The position numbers were made by a program, and so were the translations under genes. A DNA stretch of 64,000 nucleotides from Pseudonocardia alni (GTDB lineage: Bacteria; Actinomycetota; Actinomycetes; Mycobacteriales; Pseudonocardiaceae). The stretch lies in contig NZ_PHUJ01000003.1 in NCBI RefSeq assembly GCF_002813375.1, forward strand, positions 372,001 through 436,000. The letters are read 5' to 3'. Below, piece by piece: positions 26,010 to 35,917 of this stretch. Under the pieces are notes generated by a model. It saw only the letters and a list, made by a program, of their open reading frames with translations, made no database searches and was not told where the DNA came from. Position 1 is the first letter of the stretch, and the number at the start of each line of letters is the position of its first letter.

Positions 26010-28010
26010 GTGCGATGGAACGGACAGCAGGTCGGGGCGGACGGTGTCGGGAACGCGACGGCGCTGCCGGGGATGCGGGGGTTGCTGCGCTCGGTGCGCA
26101 CGCCGGGGTTCGCGGACACGGTGTTCCACGAGGTCGAGGCGCGCTCGGTGCTGAACCGGGTGCCGTCGTCGTCGCCGGTGCCGTTCGGCTGGACGGTCAA
26201 CCCCTACCGCGGCTGCTCGCACGCGTGCACCTACTGCCTCGTCCCGGAGACCCCGGTGCTCACCGCGGACGGCCGGTCGCGGCCGATCGGGGAGCTGCGC
26301 CCGGGTGACGAGGTGGTCGGCACCGTCGCCGACGGCGGCGGTCGGCGCCGCTTCGTCCGCACCCCGGTGCTCGCGCGCTGGTCGACGCGGCGCCGCGCCC
26401 AGGAGGTGACCCTCGACGACGGCACGCGGCTGGTCACCTCCGCCGAGCACCGCTTCCTCACCACCTCCGGCTGGGCGCACGTGCGCCCGGGGCGCTGCCG
26501 GGCCTCCGCGGACCGGCCGCACCTGGGCCCGGGGACGGCGCTGGTCGGGCCCGGTGCCGCCGCGGTCCCGGGCGGGGCCCGGCCCGACGGATACGCCGAG
26601 GGCTGGCTCTGCGGGCTGGTCCGGGCCGACGCGGTGCGCGGCCGGGTGCGGGCCGAGCCGTTCCCGACCGGCTGGGTCGAGCTGGAGGCGCTCGCCCGCG
26701 CCCACCACCTGCTGACCGCGCGGCCGGCGCCCGTGGCCGCCGGGATGCTCGCGGCGCCCGCCCCGTCGCCGGCGGCCTGGCCGCAGCGGCCCGCCCGCGG
26801 CTGGACGGCCGGTTTCGTCGGCGGGATCGTCGACGCCTGTGGTGAGGTCTCCGCCGGGGTGCTGCGGATCGTGCCCGGCGACGAGGAGCTCGCCCGGGCC
26901 TGCGTCGACGCGCTGCGCCGGCTCGGGTTCCGCGTGGCCTCCGAGCCGTCGGCCCGGCCCGGGGTGCGGGCGCTGCGGGTGCTGGGCGGGGTCGCCGAGC
27001 AGCTGCGGCTGGTCGCGGTGACCGACCCGGCCGTGGCCCGGGTGCGCGACGTCGGCGATGCCCGTGTCGAGGAGCCGCCCGGGGGAGCGCCGCGGGTCGT
27101 GGCGGTCCGCGACACCGGCACCCTCCGCCCGATGGTCGACATCACCACCGGTACGGGGGACTTCGTCGCCGCCGGGGTGGTCAGCCACAACTGCTTCGCC
27201 CGCAACACCCACACCTACCTCGACCTCGACGCGGGCGCGGACTTCGACTCCCAGATCGTGGTCAAGGTGAACGTCGCGCGGGTGCTGGAGCGGGAGCTGG
27301 CCCGGCCGTCGTGGCGGCGCGAGCACGTCGCGATGGGCACCAACACCGACCCCTACCAGCGGGCGGAGGGCCGCTACCGGCTGATGCCCGGGGTGATCAC
27401 CGCGCTGGCCCGCTCCGGCACGCCGTTCTCCGTCCTCACCAAGGGCACCGTGCTGGGCCGGGACCTGCCGCAGCTCGCGGCCGCGAACGCCGACGTCCGC
27501 GTCGGCACCGGGGTGTCGATCGCGCTGCTGGACCGGGAGCTGCAGTCGCACCTCGAGCCGGGCACCCCGAGCCCGCGGGCCCGCCTCGACCTCGTCCGGC
27601 GGATCACCGACGCCGGCCTGCCCTGCGGGGTCATGGTGGCCCCGGTGCTGCCGTGGCTGACCGACTCCACCGAAGCCCTCGACGCCCTGCTGGCGGAGAT
27701 CGCCGCCGCCGGGGCGAGCCGGGCCACGGTGCTCGCGCTGCACCTGCGTCCCGGGGCCCGGGAGTGGTTCCTGGCCTGGCTGGGGCGGACCCACCCCGCG
27801 CTGCTGCCGCGCTACGAGCGGCTCTACCGCGGCGGGGCCTACGCCACCCGGGACTACCGCGGGACCCTGGCCCGGCGGGTCGCCCCGCTGCTGGCCCGGC
27901 ACGGCCTGGACCGGCCCGAGCCGAACCCGCGCGACCCGGGGTGGACCCGGCAGCCGGTCGCGTCGCCGCGGGCTGCGGAGCCCGGGGACGGGCAGCTGAG
28001 CCTGCTGTGA
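26010..28010 (+). CDS. Radical SAM protein (Rv2578c type) interrupted by an intein
   Basis: 666 residues as translated: N-extein 75, intein 319, C-extein 272; the spliced product would have 347 residues, close to the 340 of Rv2578c. The N-extein reads [11 protein letters not shown]...[13 protein letters not shown] and ends GCSHACTY. The C-extein begins [13 protein letters not shown]. Joined, they recreate the [4Fe-4S] motif CxxxCxxC. Further family marks are [14 protein letters not shown] [19 protein letters not shown] and [11 protein letters not shown]. The family resembles spore photoproduct lyase/SPL-like radical SAM proteins; the reaction is unknown. GTG 26010 is set by homology of the first residues and by the SOS box directly upstream. 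Expression is therefore expected on DNA damage, and activity depends on splicing. Confidence 0.93.
   Translation: MRWNGQQVGADGVGNATALPGMRGLLRSVRTPGFADTVFHEVEARSVLNRVPSSSPVPFGWTVNPYRGCSHACTYCLVPETPVLTADGRSRPIGELRPGDEVVGTVADGGGRRRFVRTPVLARWSTRRRAQEVTLDDGTRLVTSAEHRFLTTSGWAHVRPGRCRASADRPHLGPGTALVGPGAAAVPGGARPDGYAEGWLCGLVRADAVRGRVRAEPFPTGWVELEALARAHHLLTARPAPVAAGMLAAPAPSPAAWPQRPARGWTAGFVGGIVDACGEVSAGVLRIVPGDEELARACVDALRRLGFRVASEPSARPGVRALRVLGGVAEQLRLVAVTDPAVARVRDVGDARVEEPPGGAPRVVAVRDTGTLRPMVDITTGTGDFVAAGVVSHNCFARNTHTYLDLDAGADFDSQIVVKVNVARVLERELARPSWRREHVAMGTNTDPYQRAEGRYRLMPGVITALARSGTPFSVLTKGTVLGRDLPQLAAANADVRVGTGVSIALLDRELQSHLEPGTPSPRARLDLVRRITDAGLPCGVMVAPVLPWLTDSTEALDALLAEIAAAGASRATVLALHLRPGAREWFLAWLGRTHPALLPRYERLYRGGAYATRDYRGTLARRVAPLLARHGLDRPEPNPRDPGWTRQPVASPRAAEPGDGQLSLL
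26235..27191 (+). mobile_element. Intein with degenerate LAGLIDADG region
   Basis: 319 residues. Block A is [13 protein letters not shown] (intein Cys1). Block B is [12 protein letters not shown], with Ser69-Ala-Glu-His72 in place of the usual TxxH. Block F is [15 protein letters not shown] and block G VVSHN followed by Cys, so both the penultimate His and terminal Asn are present and splicing should work. The middle holds two LAGLIDADG-like motifs: LCGLVRADA (about residues 125-133), which keeps the catalytic Asp, and VGGIVDACG (195-203), where that Asp is Cys. The homing endonuclease is thus probably inactive. Base composition and codon use match the host gene, suggesting long residence. 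Confidence 0.92.
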
Positions 28011-28054
28011 GAACCCGCCGGAAACCTGGTGGCAGACGGCCCGGGGGATGCCGA

Positions 28055-28060
28055 TAGCCT
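28055..28060 (+). promoter_or_regulatory. -10 box of a leaderless aspS promoter
   Basis: TAGCCT ends 8 bases before GTG 28069 and 11 before ATG 28072. The spacing seen at other leaderless genes in this window favours GTG 28069 as first codon. Confidence 0.45.
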
Positions 28061-28068
28061 TGACCGCC

Positions 28069-29913
<1,845 letters not shown>

Positions 29914-30163
29914 GCGCTGCACCTGCGGGTGGTCTGCCCACCCGGGCGGACGGTCGAAGGTCCGCAGCGTCCTCGACGCCCAACCCGGGGTGGGCCACCT
30001 GGTGGTCCACCCCGGGGTGGCGGTGCACCCGGCCGGTGACCTGGTCGAGGCCGACGTGGGGGCCGACCTGGTGGGCGCCATCGGTGCGGCGGCCGCGGTG
30101 CTGGTGCTCGCCCGTCGCGGATCGCGTCGTCGGGGCGCGGACCGCACGCTCTCCGAAGGGTAG
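29914..30163 (+). pseudogene. Remnant of a DUF389 membrane-protein gene
   Basis: Immediately after aspS, one frame reads LHLRVVCPPGRTVE (to 29958) and, after skipping one G, the next frame continues VRSVLDAQPGVGHLVVHPG and AVHPAGDLVEADV, up to a TAG at 30161-30163. LHLRV..PP...V...L...PGV.HLVV.PG......GDLV..DV is the N-terminal pattern of DUF389 proteins as I know them. The membrane half is missing, there is no start codon, and one base is inserted, so this looks like a decayed fragment. The alternative is chance similarity in GC-rich DNA. Confidence 0.45.
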
Positions 30164-30166
30164 GGT
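30161..30166 (+). promoter_or_regulatory. -10 box of a leaderless promoter
   Basis: TAGGGT ends 8 bases before the ATG at 30175, with no ribosome site. The same box and spacing occur at 34486-34491 and, with 7 bases, at 52500-52505. Confidence 0.5.
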
Positions 30167-30174
30167 CCCCTTCG

Positions 30175-31371
30175 ATGACCGATCCGCAGTCGACTCCCGG
30201 CGCGGTCGCGGCGGTGGCCGGGGCCGCGCGGTTGCTGTCGCGGCGGGCGGGCTCGGAGGTCGAGCTGTTCGAGCCCGAGGACCTCGGCGGCAGCGGCCGC
30301 TCCGTCGTCGCCCGGGCCCGGATGGCGAAGAACCCGTTCTCCGACCGGCGCAGCGTCGTCGTGAAGCACTACGCTCCGCCCGAGGACGGCACGGACCTGG
30401 CGTCGGACCCGTTCCGCTACGAGGTCGCGTCCTGCCAGCTGTTCACCGCGCTGCCCAGCGACGTCCGGCCCAGCCCGGTGATCATCGCGCACGACCCGGA
30501 GCAGCGGCTGCTCGTACTGGAGGACCTCGGCCGCAGCCTGACCCTGGCCGACAAGCTGTTCGCCCCGGACGCCCAGGCCGCCCGGACCTGCCTGCTCGGC
30601 TGGGCCCGCGGCCTGGGCCGGATGCAGGCCGCGACCGCCGGGCGGGAAGGTGACTTCGGGGCGCTGCTGCGCCGGCTGGGGGAGAAGGTCCGCCGGGACC
30701 CGGTCGCCGACCAGGCCCGCGCCGCGCTGGCCGGTCTGCCGGAGCTGCTGGTCGAGATCCTCGGCGTCGAGGTGCCGGAGATGGCGCTGTTCGAGGCCCA
30801 GGGCGGGGTGCGCCTGCTCGGCGGCACCGGGTTCCGCGCGTTCAGCCCGTCCGACACCTGCCCGGACAACAACCTGGTCACCAGCCGAGGGGTGCGGTTC
30901 GTCGACTTCGAGTGGGGCTGCTTCCGCGACGTCGTCCTCGACGCCGCCTACGTGCGGGTGCCGTTCCCCGGCTGCTCGTCGAGCTTCGCCCTGCCCGACG
31001 CCGTCGCCGACGCCATGCTCGACGCCTGGCGGGCCGAGGTCGCGCCGGTGTGGCCCGAGCTGGACGACCCCGAGCTGCTGGAGTCGCGCCTCGCCGACGC
31101 CCAGGTGCTGTGGGTGTGGTGGTCGACCTGGCAGCTGCTGCCGCGGGTGCCCGAGCGCGACGGCCCGATCGGTCCCGACGCCGGCCGGTCCCCGCGGATG
31201 TCCACGGCGCTGCGGCACTACTGGCGGGGCCTCGGTGTCACCGCGGAGGCGACCGCCCGGCCCGGCACGGCCGCGCTGGCCGAGGCCGTGGTGACCGCGC
31301 TCGACACCCGTTTCCCGGACGCGTCGTCGACGCTGCCGCTGTTCCCCGCCTTCCGCGGGGGCGAGTGGTAG
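30175..31371 (+). CDS. Kinase-fold (phosphotransferase-like) protein of unknown substrate
   Basis: 398 residues. The arrangement recalls aminoglycoside phosphotransferase/choline kinase folds. The N-lobe has SVVVKHYAP with a possible ATP-anchoring Lys and RLLVLEDLG as hinge. The catalytic-loop region reads AFSPSDTCPDNNLV where kinases have HGDLHxxN. The metal-binding motif is VRFVDFEWGCFRDVVLDAAY, matching DFE followed by the late conserved Asp. The catalytic Asp may be the one in SDT, but the usual His is absent. Substrate unknown; no signal peptide or membrane helix. ATG 30175 follows a TAGGGT -10 by 8 bases, pointing to leaderless transcription. Confidence 0.68.
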   Translation: MTDPQSTPGAVAAVAGAARLLSRRAGSEVELFEPEDLGGSGRSVVARARMAKNPFSDRRSVVVKHYAPPEDGTDLASDPFRYEVASCQLFTALPSDVRPSPVIIAHDPEQRLLVLEDLGRSLTLADKLFAPDAQAARTCLLGWARGLGRMQAATAGREGDFGALLRRLGEKVRRDPVADQARAALAGLPELLVEILGVEVPEMALFEAQGGVRLLGGTGFRAFSPSDTCPDNNLVTSRGVRFVDFEWGCFRDVVLDAAYVRVPFPGCSSSFALPDAVADAMLDAWRAEVAPVWPELDDPELLESRLADAQVLWVWWSTWQLLPRVPERDGPIGPDAGRSPRMSTALRHYWRGLGVTAEATARPGTAALAEAVVTALDTRFPDASSTLPLFPAFRGGEW

Positions 31372-31458
31372 GGACCCGCCCCGAGAGTTCCCACGGCGGT
31401 ACGGGACCCGTCACCGGTTGCACACGGAAACGGTGGCTGCGGCGGTGATCGTGTCGGC

Positions 31459-32343
31459 GTGTCCCCGATGACCGCGCGCCCGTCCGTCGTCGATCCGGTC
31501 CTCCGCCCCGTCCGCCCCGTCGCCGTACCGCAAGCGACCGGGCGGCCCGTCCGGCACCTCGTCCTGCTGGGCGACTCCACCGCCGTCGGGCTGGGTGACC
31601 CCCTGCCCGGCGGAGGCTGGCGTGGGTTCGGCCCGTTGCTGCGCGACGCCCTCGACGATCCCGCCCACCCCGGCTCGGTCCGGCTGGACAACCACGCCCG
31701 GACCGGGGCGCGGATGGCCGACGCCCGGCACGGGCAGGTGCCAGCGGCCGCGGCGTCGGGGCCCGACGTCGTCGTGCTGTGCGCCGGGATGAACGACACC
31801 CTGCGCTCGGACTTCGACCCGGCCGCGATCCGGCGGGACTGCGCCGAGTCGCTGGAGCTGCTGCTGCGGGCCGGTGCGACCGTGCTGCTGCTCCGCTTTC
31901 ACGACCACACCCGCGTCTGGCCGCTGCCGGGGCTGTTGCAGCGGGCGCTCGCCACCCGGATCGCGGCCCTGAACGGGGCCGTCGACGGGGCGGTGGCCGA
32001 CGCCGTCGCCGCGACGGGGCGGTCCGCCGTCGGGATCCTCGACCTCGACACCGCAGGCAGCTACGACCCGGCGGCGTGGAGCGTGGACCGGTTGCACCCG
32101 TCCGAGCTGGGGCACCGGTTGCTGGCGCGTGGTTTCGCCGCGCTGCTCGGCGCCGCCGGGTTCGCGGTGCCGGGGGAGATCGGGCTCGACGCCGCCGGCG
32201 GGCGGGAGGTGACGGCCTGGCAACGGGGGGCGTGGCTGGTGGTGCAGGGGGTGCCGTGGCTCGTGCGGCGGTCCCGGGACCTCGGGCCGGTGATGGTGCG
32301 GGGGCTCGTGGAGGGGGCGCGGGCGCGGAAGGTGCCCGCCTGA
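31459..32343 (+). CDS. SGNH/GDSL-family hydrolase
   Basis: 294 residues. Block I is HLVLLGDSTAVGLGD with nucleophile Ser40; block II NHARTGARMADA; block III LCAGMNDTLR with the conserved Asn; block V DRLHPSELGHRL with the Asp and His of the triad. Such enzymes hydrolyse esters or acetyl groups of lipids and sugars. No signal peptide is apparent (the first 30 residues are Pro/Arg-rich), so it may be cytosolic; a C-terminal amphipathic basic segment (LVVQGVPWLVRRSRDL) could touch membranes. GTG 31459 or ATG 31468 are both possible; neither has a strong ribosome site. Convergent with the aminotransferase gene. Confidence 0.85.
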   Translation: MSPMTARPSVVDPVLRPVRPVAVPQATGRPVRHLVLLGDSTAVGLGDPLPGGGWRGFGPLLRDALDDPAHPGSVRLDNHARTGARMADARHGQVPAAAASGPDVVVLCAGMNDTLRSDFDPAAIRRDCAESLELLLRAGATVLLLRFHDHTRVWPLPGLLQRALATRIAALNGAVDGAVADAVAATGRSAVGILDLDTAGSYDPAAWSVDRLHPSELGHRLLARGFAALLGAAGFAVPGEIGLDAAGGREVTAWQRGAWLVVQGVPWLVRRSRDLGPVMVRGLVEGARARKVPA

Positions 32344-32357
32344 CCTCGGCGGCCCGG

Positions 32358-33512
32358 TCACAGGCGTCGCAGGAAGTTCCCGATCCGCTCCACGGCCTGC
32401 TCCAGCTGCGGCAGCGCCGTCGCGTACGAGCAGCGGATGTGCCCCTCGCCGGAGGGCCCGAACACGCTGCCCGGGACGACCGCGACCGACTCCTCCCGCA
32501 GCAGCCGCTCGGCGAAGGTCTCCGAGTCCAGCCCGGAGGCGCGGATCGAGGGGAACGCGTAGAACGCGCCCGCCGGCTCCGGGCAGTCCAGCCCGGCCTC
32601 GCGCAGGCCCTTCACGAAGACCCGGCGGCGACGGTCGTAGTCGGCCACCATCTCCGCGACGTCGCCCTCCGCGCTGGTCAGCGCCTCCACGGCGGCGATC
32701 TGCGAGATGTGCGGCGCGCACAGCATCGTGTACTGGTGCACCCGCAGGCACAGCTCCGCGATCGGCTCCGGCGCGGCGAGCCAGCCGACCCGCCACCCCG
32801 TCATCGCCTGGGCCTTGGAGAACCCGCCCAGGACCACCGTCCGCTCCCGGGCACCCGGGACCGCGCCCAGACAGGTGTGGGCGCCGGTATAGGTGAGGCG
32901 GTCGTAGATCTCGTCGGAGAGCAGGTACAGGTCGTGCCGCTCGGCCAGCGCGACGAGCTCGCGCAGCACCTCGGGCGGCTGCACCGCGCCGGTCGGGTTG
33001 GCCGGCGAGCCGATCAGGATCGCCTTCGTCCGCGGCGTCACCGCGGCCTCGACCGCGGCGATGTCGATCGCGAACCCGTCCTCGGCGCGGGTCGGCACCC
33101 CGACCGGCACCCCACCGGCGAACGCCACGCACGGCTGGTAGGCGACGTAGCAGGGCTCCGGGACGATGACCTCCTCGCCCGGGTTCAGCAGCACCCGGAA
33201 CGCCAGGTCCAGGCCCTCGGACACCCCGGTCGTGACCAGGCACTCGGTGGCGGGGTCGTAGTGGGCGTCGTAGCGCGACGCCAGGTCCGCGCACACCAGC
33301 TCCCGCAGCTTCGGCAGGCCCGCGTTCCCGGTGTAGGTGGTGTAGCCGCGCTCCAGGGCGTAGATCCCGGCCTCGCGGATCCGCCACGGCGTCACGAAGT
33401 CGGGCTCACCGACACCGAGGGAGATGACGTCGTCCATCTCGGCGGCGATGTCGAAGAACCGCCGGATCCCCGACGGCGGGATCGCCGAGATCGTCGCGTT
33501 GAGGGCCTTCAC
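32358..33512 (-). CDS. PLP-dependent class I/II aminotransferase
   Basis: 384 residues. Fold type I aminotransferase of the aspartate/alanine group. The N-terminal VISLGVGEPDF, the substrate segment SPANPTGAV, YLLSDEIYDRL and the PLP-binding GGFSKAQAMTGWRVGW (Lys233) are intact; Arg for substrate carboxylate is in HIRCSYAT. The amino-acid specificity is not obvious; a role with alanine, aspartate or a branched substrate is possible. GTG 33512 overlaps the stop of the upstream Lrp-type regulator (GTGA), so the pair is co-translated. That arrangement recalls Lrp-family/aminotransferase pairs such as Bacillus alaR-alaT. Confidence 0.93.
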   Translation of the reverse strand: MKALNATISAIPPSGIRRFFDIAAEMDDVISLGVGEPDFVTPWRIREAGIYALERGYTTYTGNAGLPKLRELVCADLASRYDAHYDPATECLVTTGVSEGLDLAFRVLLNPGEEVIVPEPCYVAYQPCVAFAGGVPVGVPTRAEDGFAIDIAAVEAAVTPRTKAILIGSPANPTGAVQPPEVLRELVALAERHDLYLLSDEIYDRLTYTGAHTCLGAVPGARERTVVLGGFSKAQAMTGWRVGWLAAPEPIAELCLRVHQYTMLCAPHISQIAAVEALTSAEGDVAEMVADYDRRRRVFVKGLREAGLDCPEPAGAFYAFPSIRASGLDSETFAERLLREESVAVVPGSVFGPSGEGHIRCSYATALPQLEQAVERIGNFLRRL

Positions 33513-34024
33513 GGGGTCACCGGCAGCCGGTGGTCGGGCTCCGGCTCGGCGAAGGAGTCGCCGTCGCGCTTGTGCGTGGCCAGCACGAAGTGCGTGGCGG
33601 TCGAACGGACCCGGTCGATCGTGGACAGCTTCTGGGACACGAAGTCGCTGACCGCGCGGATGTCCGGGCCGACGACCGTGCAGCGCAGGTCGTGCCCACC
33701 GGAGACGAGGTAGCAGTCGCGGACCTCGTCGAAGCGGGAGATGCGGGCGGCGACGTCGTCGAACCCGACCCCGCGGGCCGGGGCCACCGACACGTCGATG
33801 AACGCCGTCACCTGCGCCCCGGCGCGGCCGGCGCCGGAGTGGCCGTTGCCGCCGTCCTCGTACCGGGCCCAGTCCACGACGGCCTTGTGCCTGCGGATCA
33901 CCCCGGAGCGTTCCCACTCCGCGATCCGGGCGTCGACCTCGTCCCGGGGCAGACCCAGCATGGTGGCGACGGTGTCGTGGCTCAACGACGCGTCACGTTC
34001 GAGCAACTCGAGGATCTCGCGCAC
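33509..34024 (-). CDS. Lrp/AsnC-family transcriptional regulator
   Basis: 171 residues. N-terminal helix-turn-helix (about 1-50; LSHDTVATMLGLPRDEVDAR region) and a RAM/ligand domain (about 70-150) with VTAFIDVSV, RISRFDEVRDCYLVSGGHDL and STATHFVL. Lrp proteins form dimers and octamers and respond to amino acids. A Gly-rich insert (GGNGHSGAGRAG) sits between the domains. Start at GTG 34024. It overlaps the aminotransferase gene by four bases and most likely controls that operon in response to the substrate or product amino acid. Confidence 0.92.
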   Translation of the reverse strand: MREILELLERDASLSHDTVATMLGLPRDEVDARIAEWERSGVIRRHKAVVDWARYEDGGNGHSGAGRAGAQVTAFIDVSVAPARGVGFDDVAARISRFDEVRDCYLVSGGHDLRCTVVGPDIRAVSDFVSQKLSTIDRVRSTATHFVLATHKRDGDSFAEPEPDHRLPVTP

Positions 34025-34101
34025 GGCGTGACCCTACGACGACCGCCCGTCGCCGTGCCGCGGGCCGGGCGGGTCGGCGGTGGCCCGCCCCGTCCGACCG
34101 G

Positions 34102-34320
34102 TCAGGCCGCGTGCGGCAGCGGGGCCGCGACGTCCGGAGCGACACCGCCGCGTGCCGGGTCGAGCAGCCCGCACTCGAGGTCGACGAGCTGGACGCGCGT
34201 GCACGGACCGCACACGTACACCGTGCCGGTCGGGCCGTCGTGGCTGCTCCAGGCGAGTCCGCGGACGTCGGCGGGGGTGCGCGGACGGGAGCAGAGCGGG
34301 CAACTCGGGATCGTGTCCAT
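34102..34320 (-). CDS. Small zinc-ribbon-like protein
   Basis: 72 residues with two CxxC knuckles: Cys7-Pro-Leu-Cys10 and Cys37-Gly-Pro-Cys40, the spacing of a zinc ribbon, plus a further Cys50. The middle segment WSSHDGPTGTVYVC would form the ribbon. No enzyme signature. Start ATG 34320 is picked as it places the first knuckle at the N-terminus; an in-frame ATG at 34362 adds 14 arginine-rich residues. It could be an RNA- or protein-binding accessory factor; I do not recognise a named family. Confidence 0.6.
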   Translation of the reverse strand: MDTIPSCPLCSRPRTPADVRGLAWSSHDGPTGTVYVCGPCTRVQLVDLECGLLDPARGGVAPDVAAPLPHAA

Positions 34321-34485
34321 GCCCCGTGAGCGTGCACGGGCTCTGTTGCGCGCCGGTGACACCGCGCGTCCGCGGCGTTGCGTTCCGGCGACGATCCGGG
34401 GTCGGCGACGATCACGCTGCGTACGCGTCGGTCACGAATCGGGGGCGAGCCGGTGAATTCGGCACCGCCGCACCCCGCCCGCAAC

Positions 34486-34491
34486 TAGGGT
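34486..34491 (+). promoter_or_regulatory. -10 box of a leaderless promoter
   Basis: TAGGGT, exactly 8 bases before the ATG at 34500; no ribosome site present. Confidence 0.5.
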
Positions 34492-34499
34492 CCGCGCGC

Positions 34500-35873
34500 A
34501 TGAGCAGCAACGAACCGCCGCGGGGCGAGGACCCGCAGGCCGGTCCCGGGGGAGCCGCGACGCCCGGCGGCGCCCAGGAGTCCGGGCAGGCGGCCGGGAG
34601 CGGTGACCAGCCGGGCACGCCGTACCCCGGCGGGCAGCAGGCCGGGCAGGACGACGCCGCCACCGGCGCGCAGGAGCCGGGACAGCACGGCCCGCAGTAC
34701 GGCCAGGACCCCGGGCAGCAGTACGGCCGGCCGTACGCGCAGGACCCCGGCCCGCAGTACGGCCCGCAGTACGGCCAGGCCCCGTACGGGCAGGACCCCG
34801 GCCCGCAGTACGGCCAGCAGTACGGCCAGGCCCCGTACGGGCAGGACCCGGGGCAGCAGTACCCCGGCCAGTCCTACGCCCAGCAGCAGTACCCCGGCCA
34901 GTACCCCGGCGCAGGCCAGTACGGCGGCCAGCAGCAGTACGGAGCCCCGTATCCCGGCCAGTACCCCCGGGCCGGGCAGCAGTACCCGGGCCAGTACCCG
35001 GCCGGCCAGCAGTACGGCGGCCAGTACCCGCAGGGCGGCTACGGCCGGCCCGCCTACCCCTCCGGAGGTGCCCCGCCCAGCGGCACCTCCCCGGACCCGC
35101 TGGTGCCGTTCTCCTTCGGCGACTGGTTCTCCAAGATCGTCGGCGTGCTGCAGCGCAGCGGGAAGCCGCTGCTCATCATCAACCTGATCGTGCTGATCCC
35201 GACCGCGGTCCTCAGCGGCATCAGCTACCTCCTCGACGGGGGCACGCGGTCGTCGTTCGACCCCGTCGACCTCGACCTCAGCACGGGGTTCGTGGCGGGC
35301 CTCGGCCTGACCACCCTGGTCCTGGCCGTGATCGCGGTCGTGCTGTCCGCGCTCGGCTACGCGGCGTCGGTGTTCGTCGTCGTGCGCGACGCGGCCCAGC
35401 GCCCGTGGAGCCAGGACCAGGTCATCGCGTTCGCGAAGAACCGCGCGCTCCCGGTGATCGGCTGGTCGCTGCTGGCCGGACTGCTGTTCGTCATCGGCTT
35501 CTTCCTGCTGATCATCCCGGCGATCTACCTGGGCGTGGTGTTCACCGGCGCGCTGATCGGGGTCGTCGTGATCGAGCGGGCCGGGATCGGCCGCACGTTC
35601 ACGCTGGTCAACCCCCGGTTCTTCCCCGTGTTCGGCCGGCTCGTGGTGTTCTTCCTGATCGCGATCGTGTACTCGCTGGTGATCTCGCTGGTCGTCGTCG
35701 CGCCGCTGACGTTCCTCAGCCCCGTCCTGGGCCAGGTCGTGGGGACCCTGCTGCAGCTGCCGGTGCAGATCGCCGGCGTCGCCGCGATGATCGTCACCTA
35801 CGCCGAGTGCCGCTTCCACGAGCACAACCCGGTGCACACCCCCGTCCTCGCCGACGAGATCGACCGCGCCTGA
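34500..35873 (+). CDS. Membrane protein with Gln/Tyr/Pro/Gly-rich N-terminus
   Basis: 457 residues. The first 200 or so are low complexity, built on PQYGQ, PGQYP and APYGQDPG units, and lack any globular pattern. From about residue 210 on there are five to six membrane helices ([79 protein letters not shown]) separated by short loops, like DUF7544/glycerophosphoryl diester phosphodiesterase-type membrane domains. The Tyr/Gln-rich cytoplasmic tail could phase-separate or bind partner proteins, as proposed for similar actinobacterial tails. Leaderless start at ATG 34500. Function unknown. Confidence 0.75.
   Translation: MSSNEPPRGEDPQAGPGGAATPGGAQESGQAAGSGDQPGTPYPGGQQAGQDDAATGAQEPGQHGPQYGQDPGQQYGRPYAQDPGPQYGPQYGQAPYGQDPGPQYGQQYGQAPYGQDPGQQYPGQSYAQQQYPGQYPGAGQYGGQQQYGAPYPGQYPRAGQQYPGQYPAGQQYGGQYPQGGYGRPAYPSGGAPPSGTSPDPLVPFSFGDWFSKIVGVLQRSGKPLLIINLIVLIPTAVLSGISYLLDGGTRSSFDPVDLDLSTGFVAGLGLTTLVLAVIAVVLSALGYAASVFVVVRDAAQRPWSQDQVIAFAKNRALPVIGWSLLAGLLFVIGFFLLIIPAIYLGVVFTGALIGVVVIERAGIGRTFTLVNPRFFPVFGRLVVFFLIAIVYSLVISLVVVAPLTFLSPVLGQVVGTLLQLPVQIAGVAAMIVTYAECRFHEHNPVHTPVLADEIDRA
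34751..34852 (+). repeat. Two 51-bp direct repeats within the tail-coding region
   Basis: 34751-34801 and 34802-34852 are near-identical copies encoding the 17-residue unit [17 protein letters not shown]. They sit inside a longer degenerate stretch (about 34690-35060) of QYG/PGQYP codons, so copy number may vary between strains. Confidence 0.75.
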
Positions 35874-35917
35874 GCCGCCCGTCCACCCGGGGCCGGTGTC
35901 CTGGCAGGCTGGATGCG

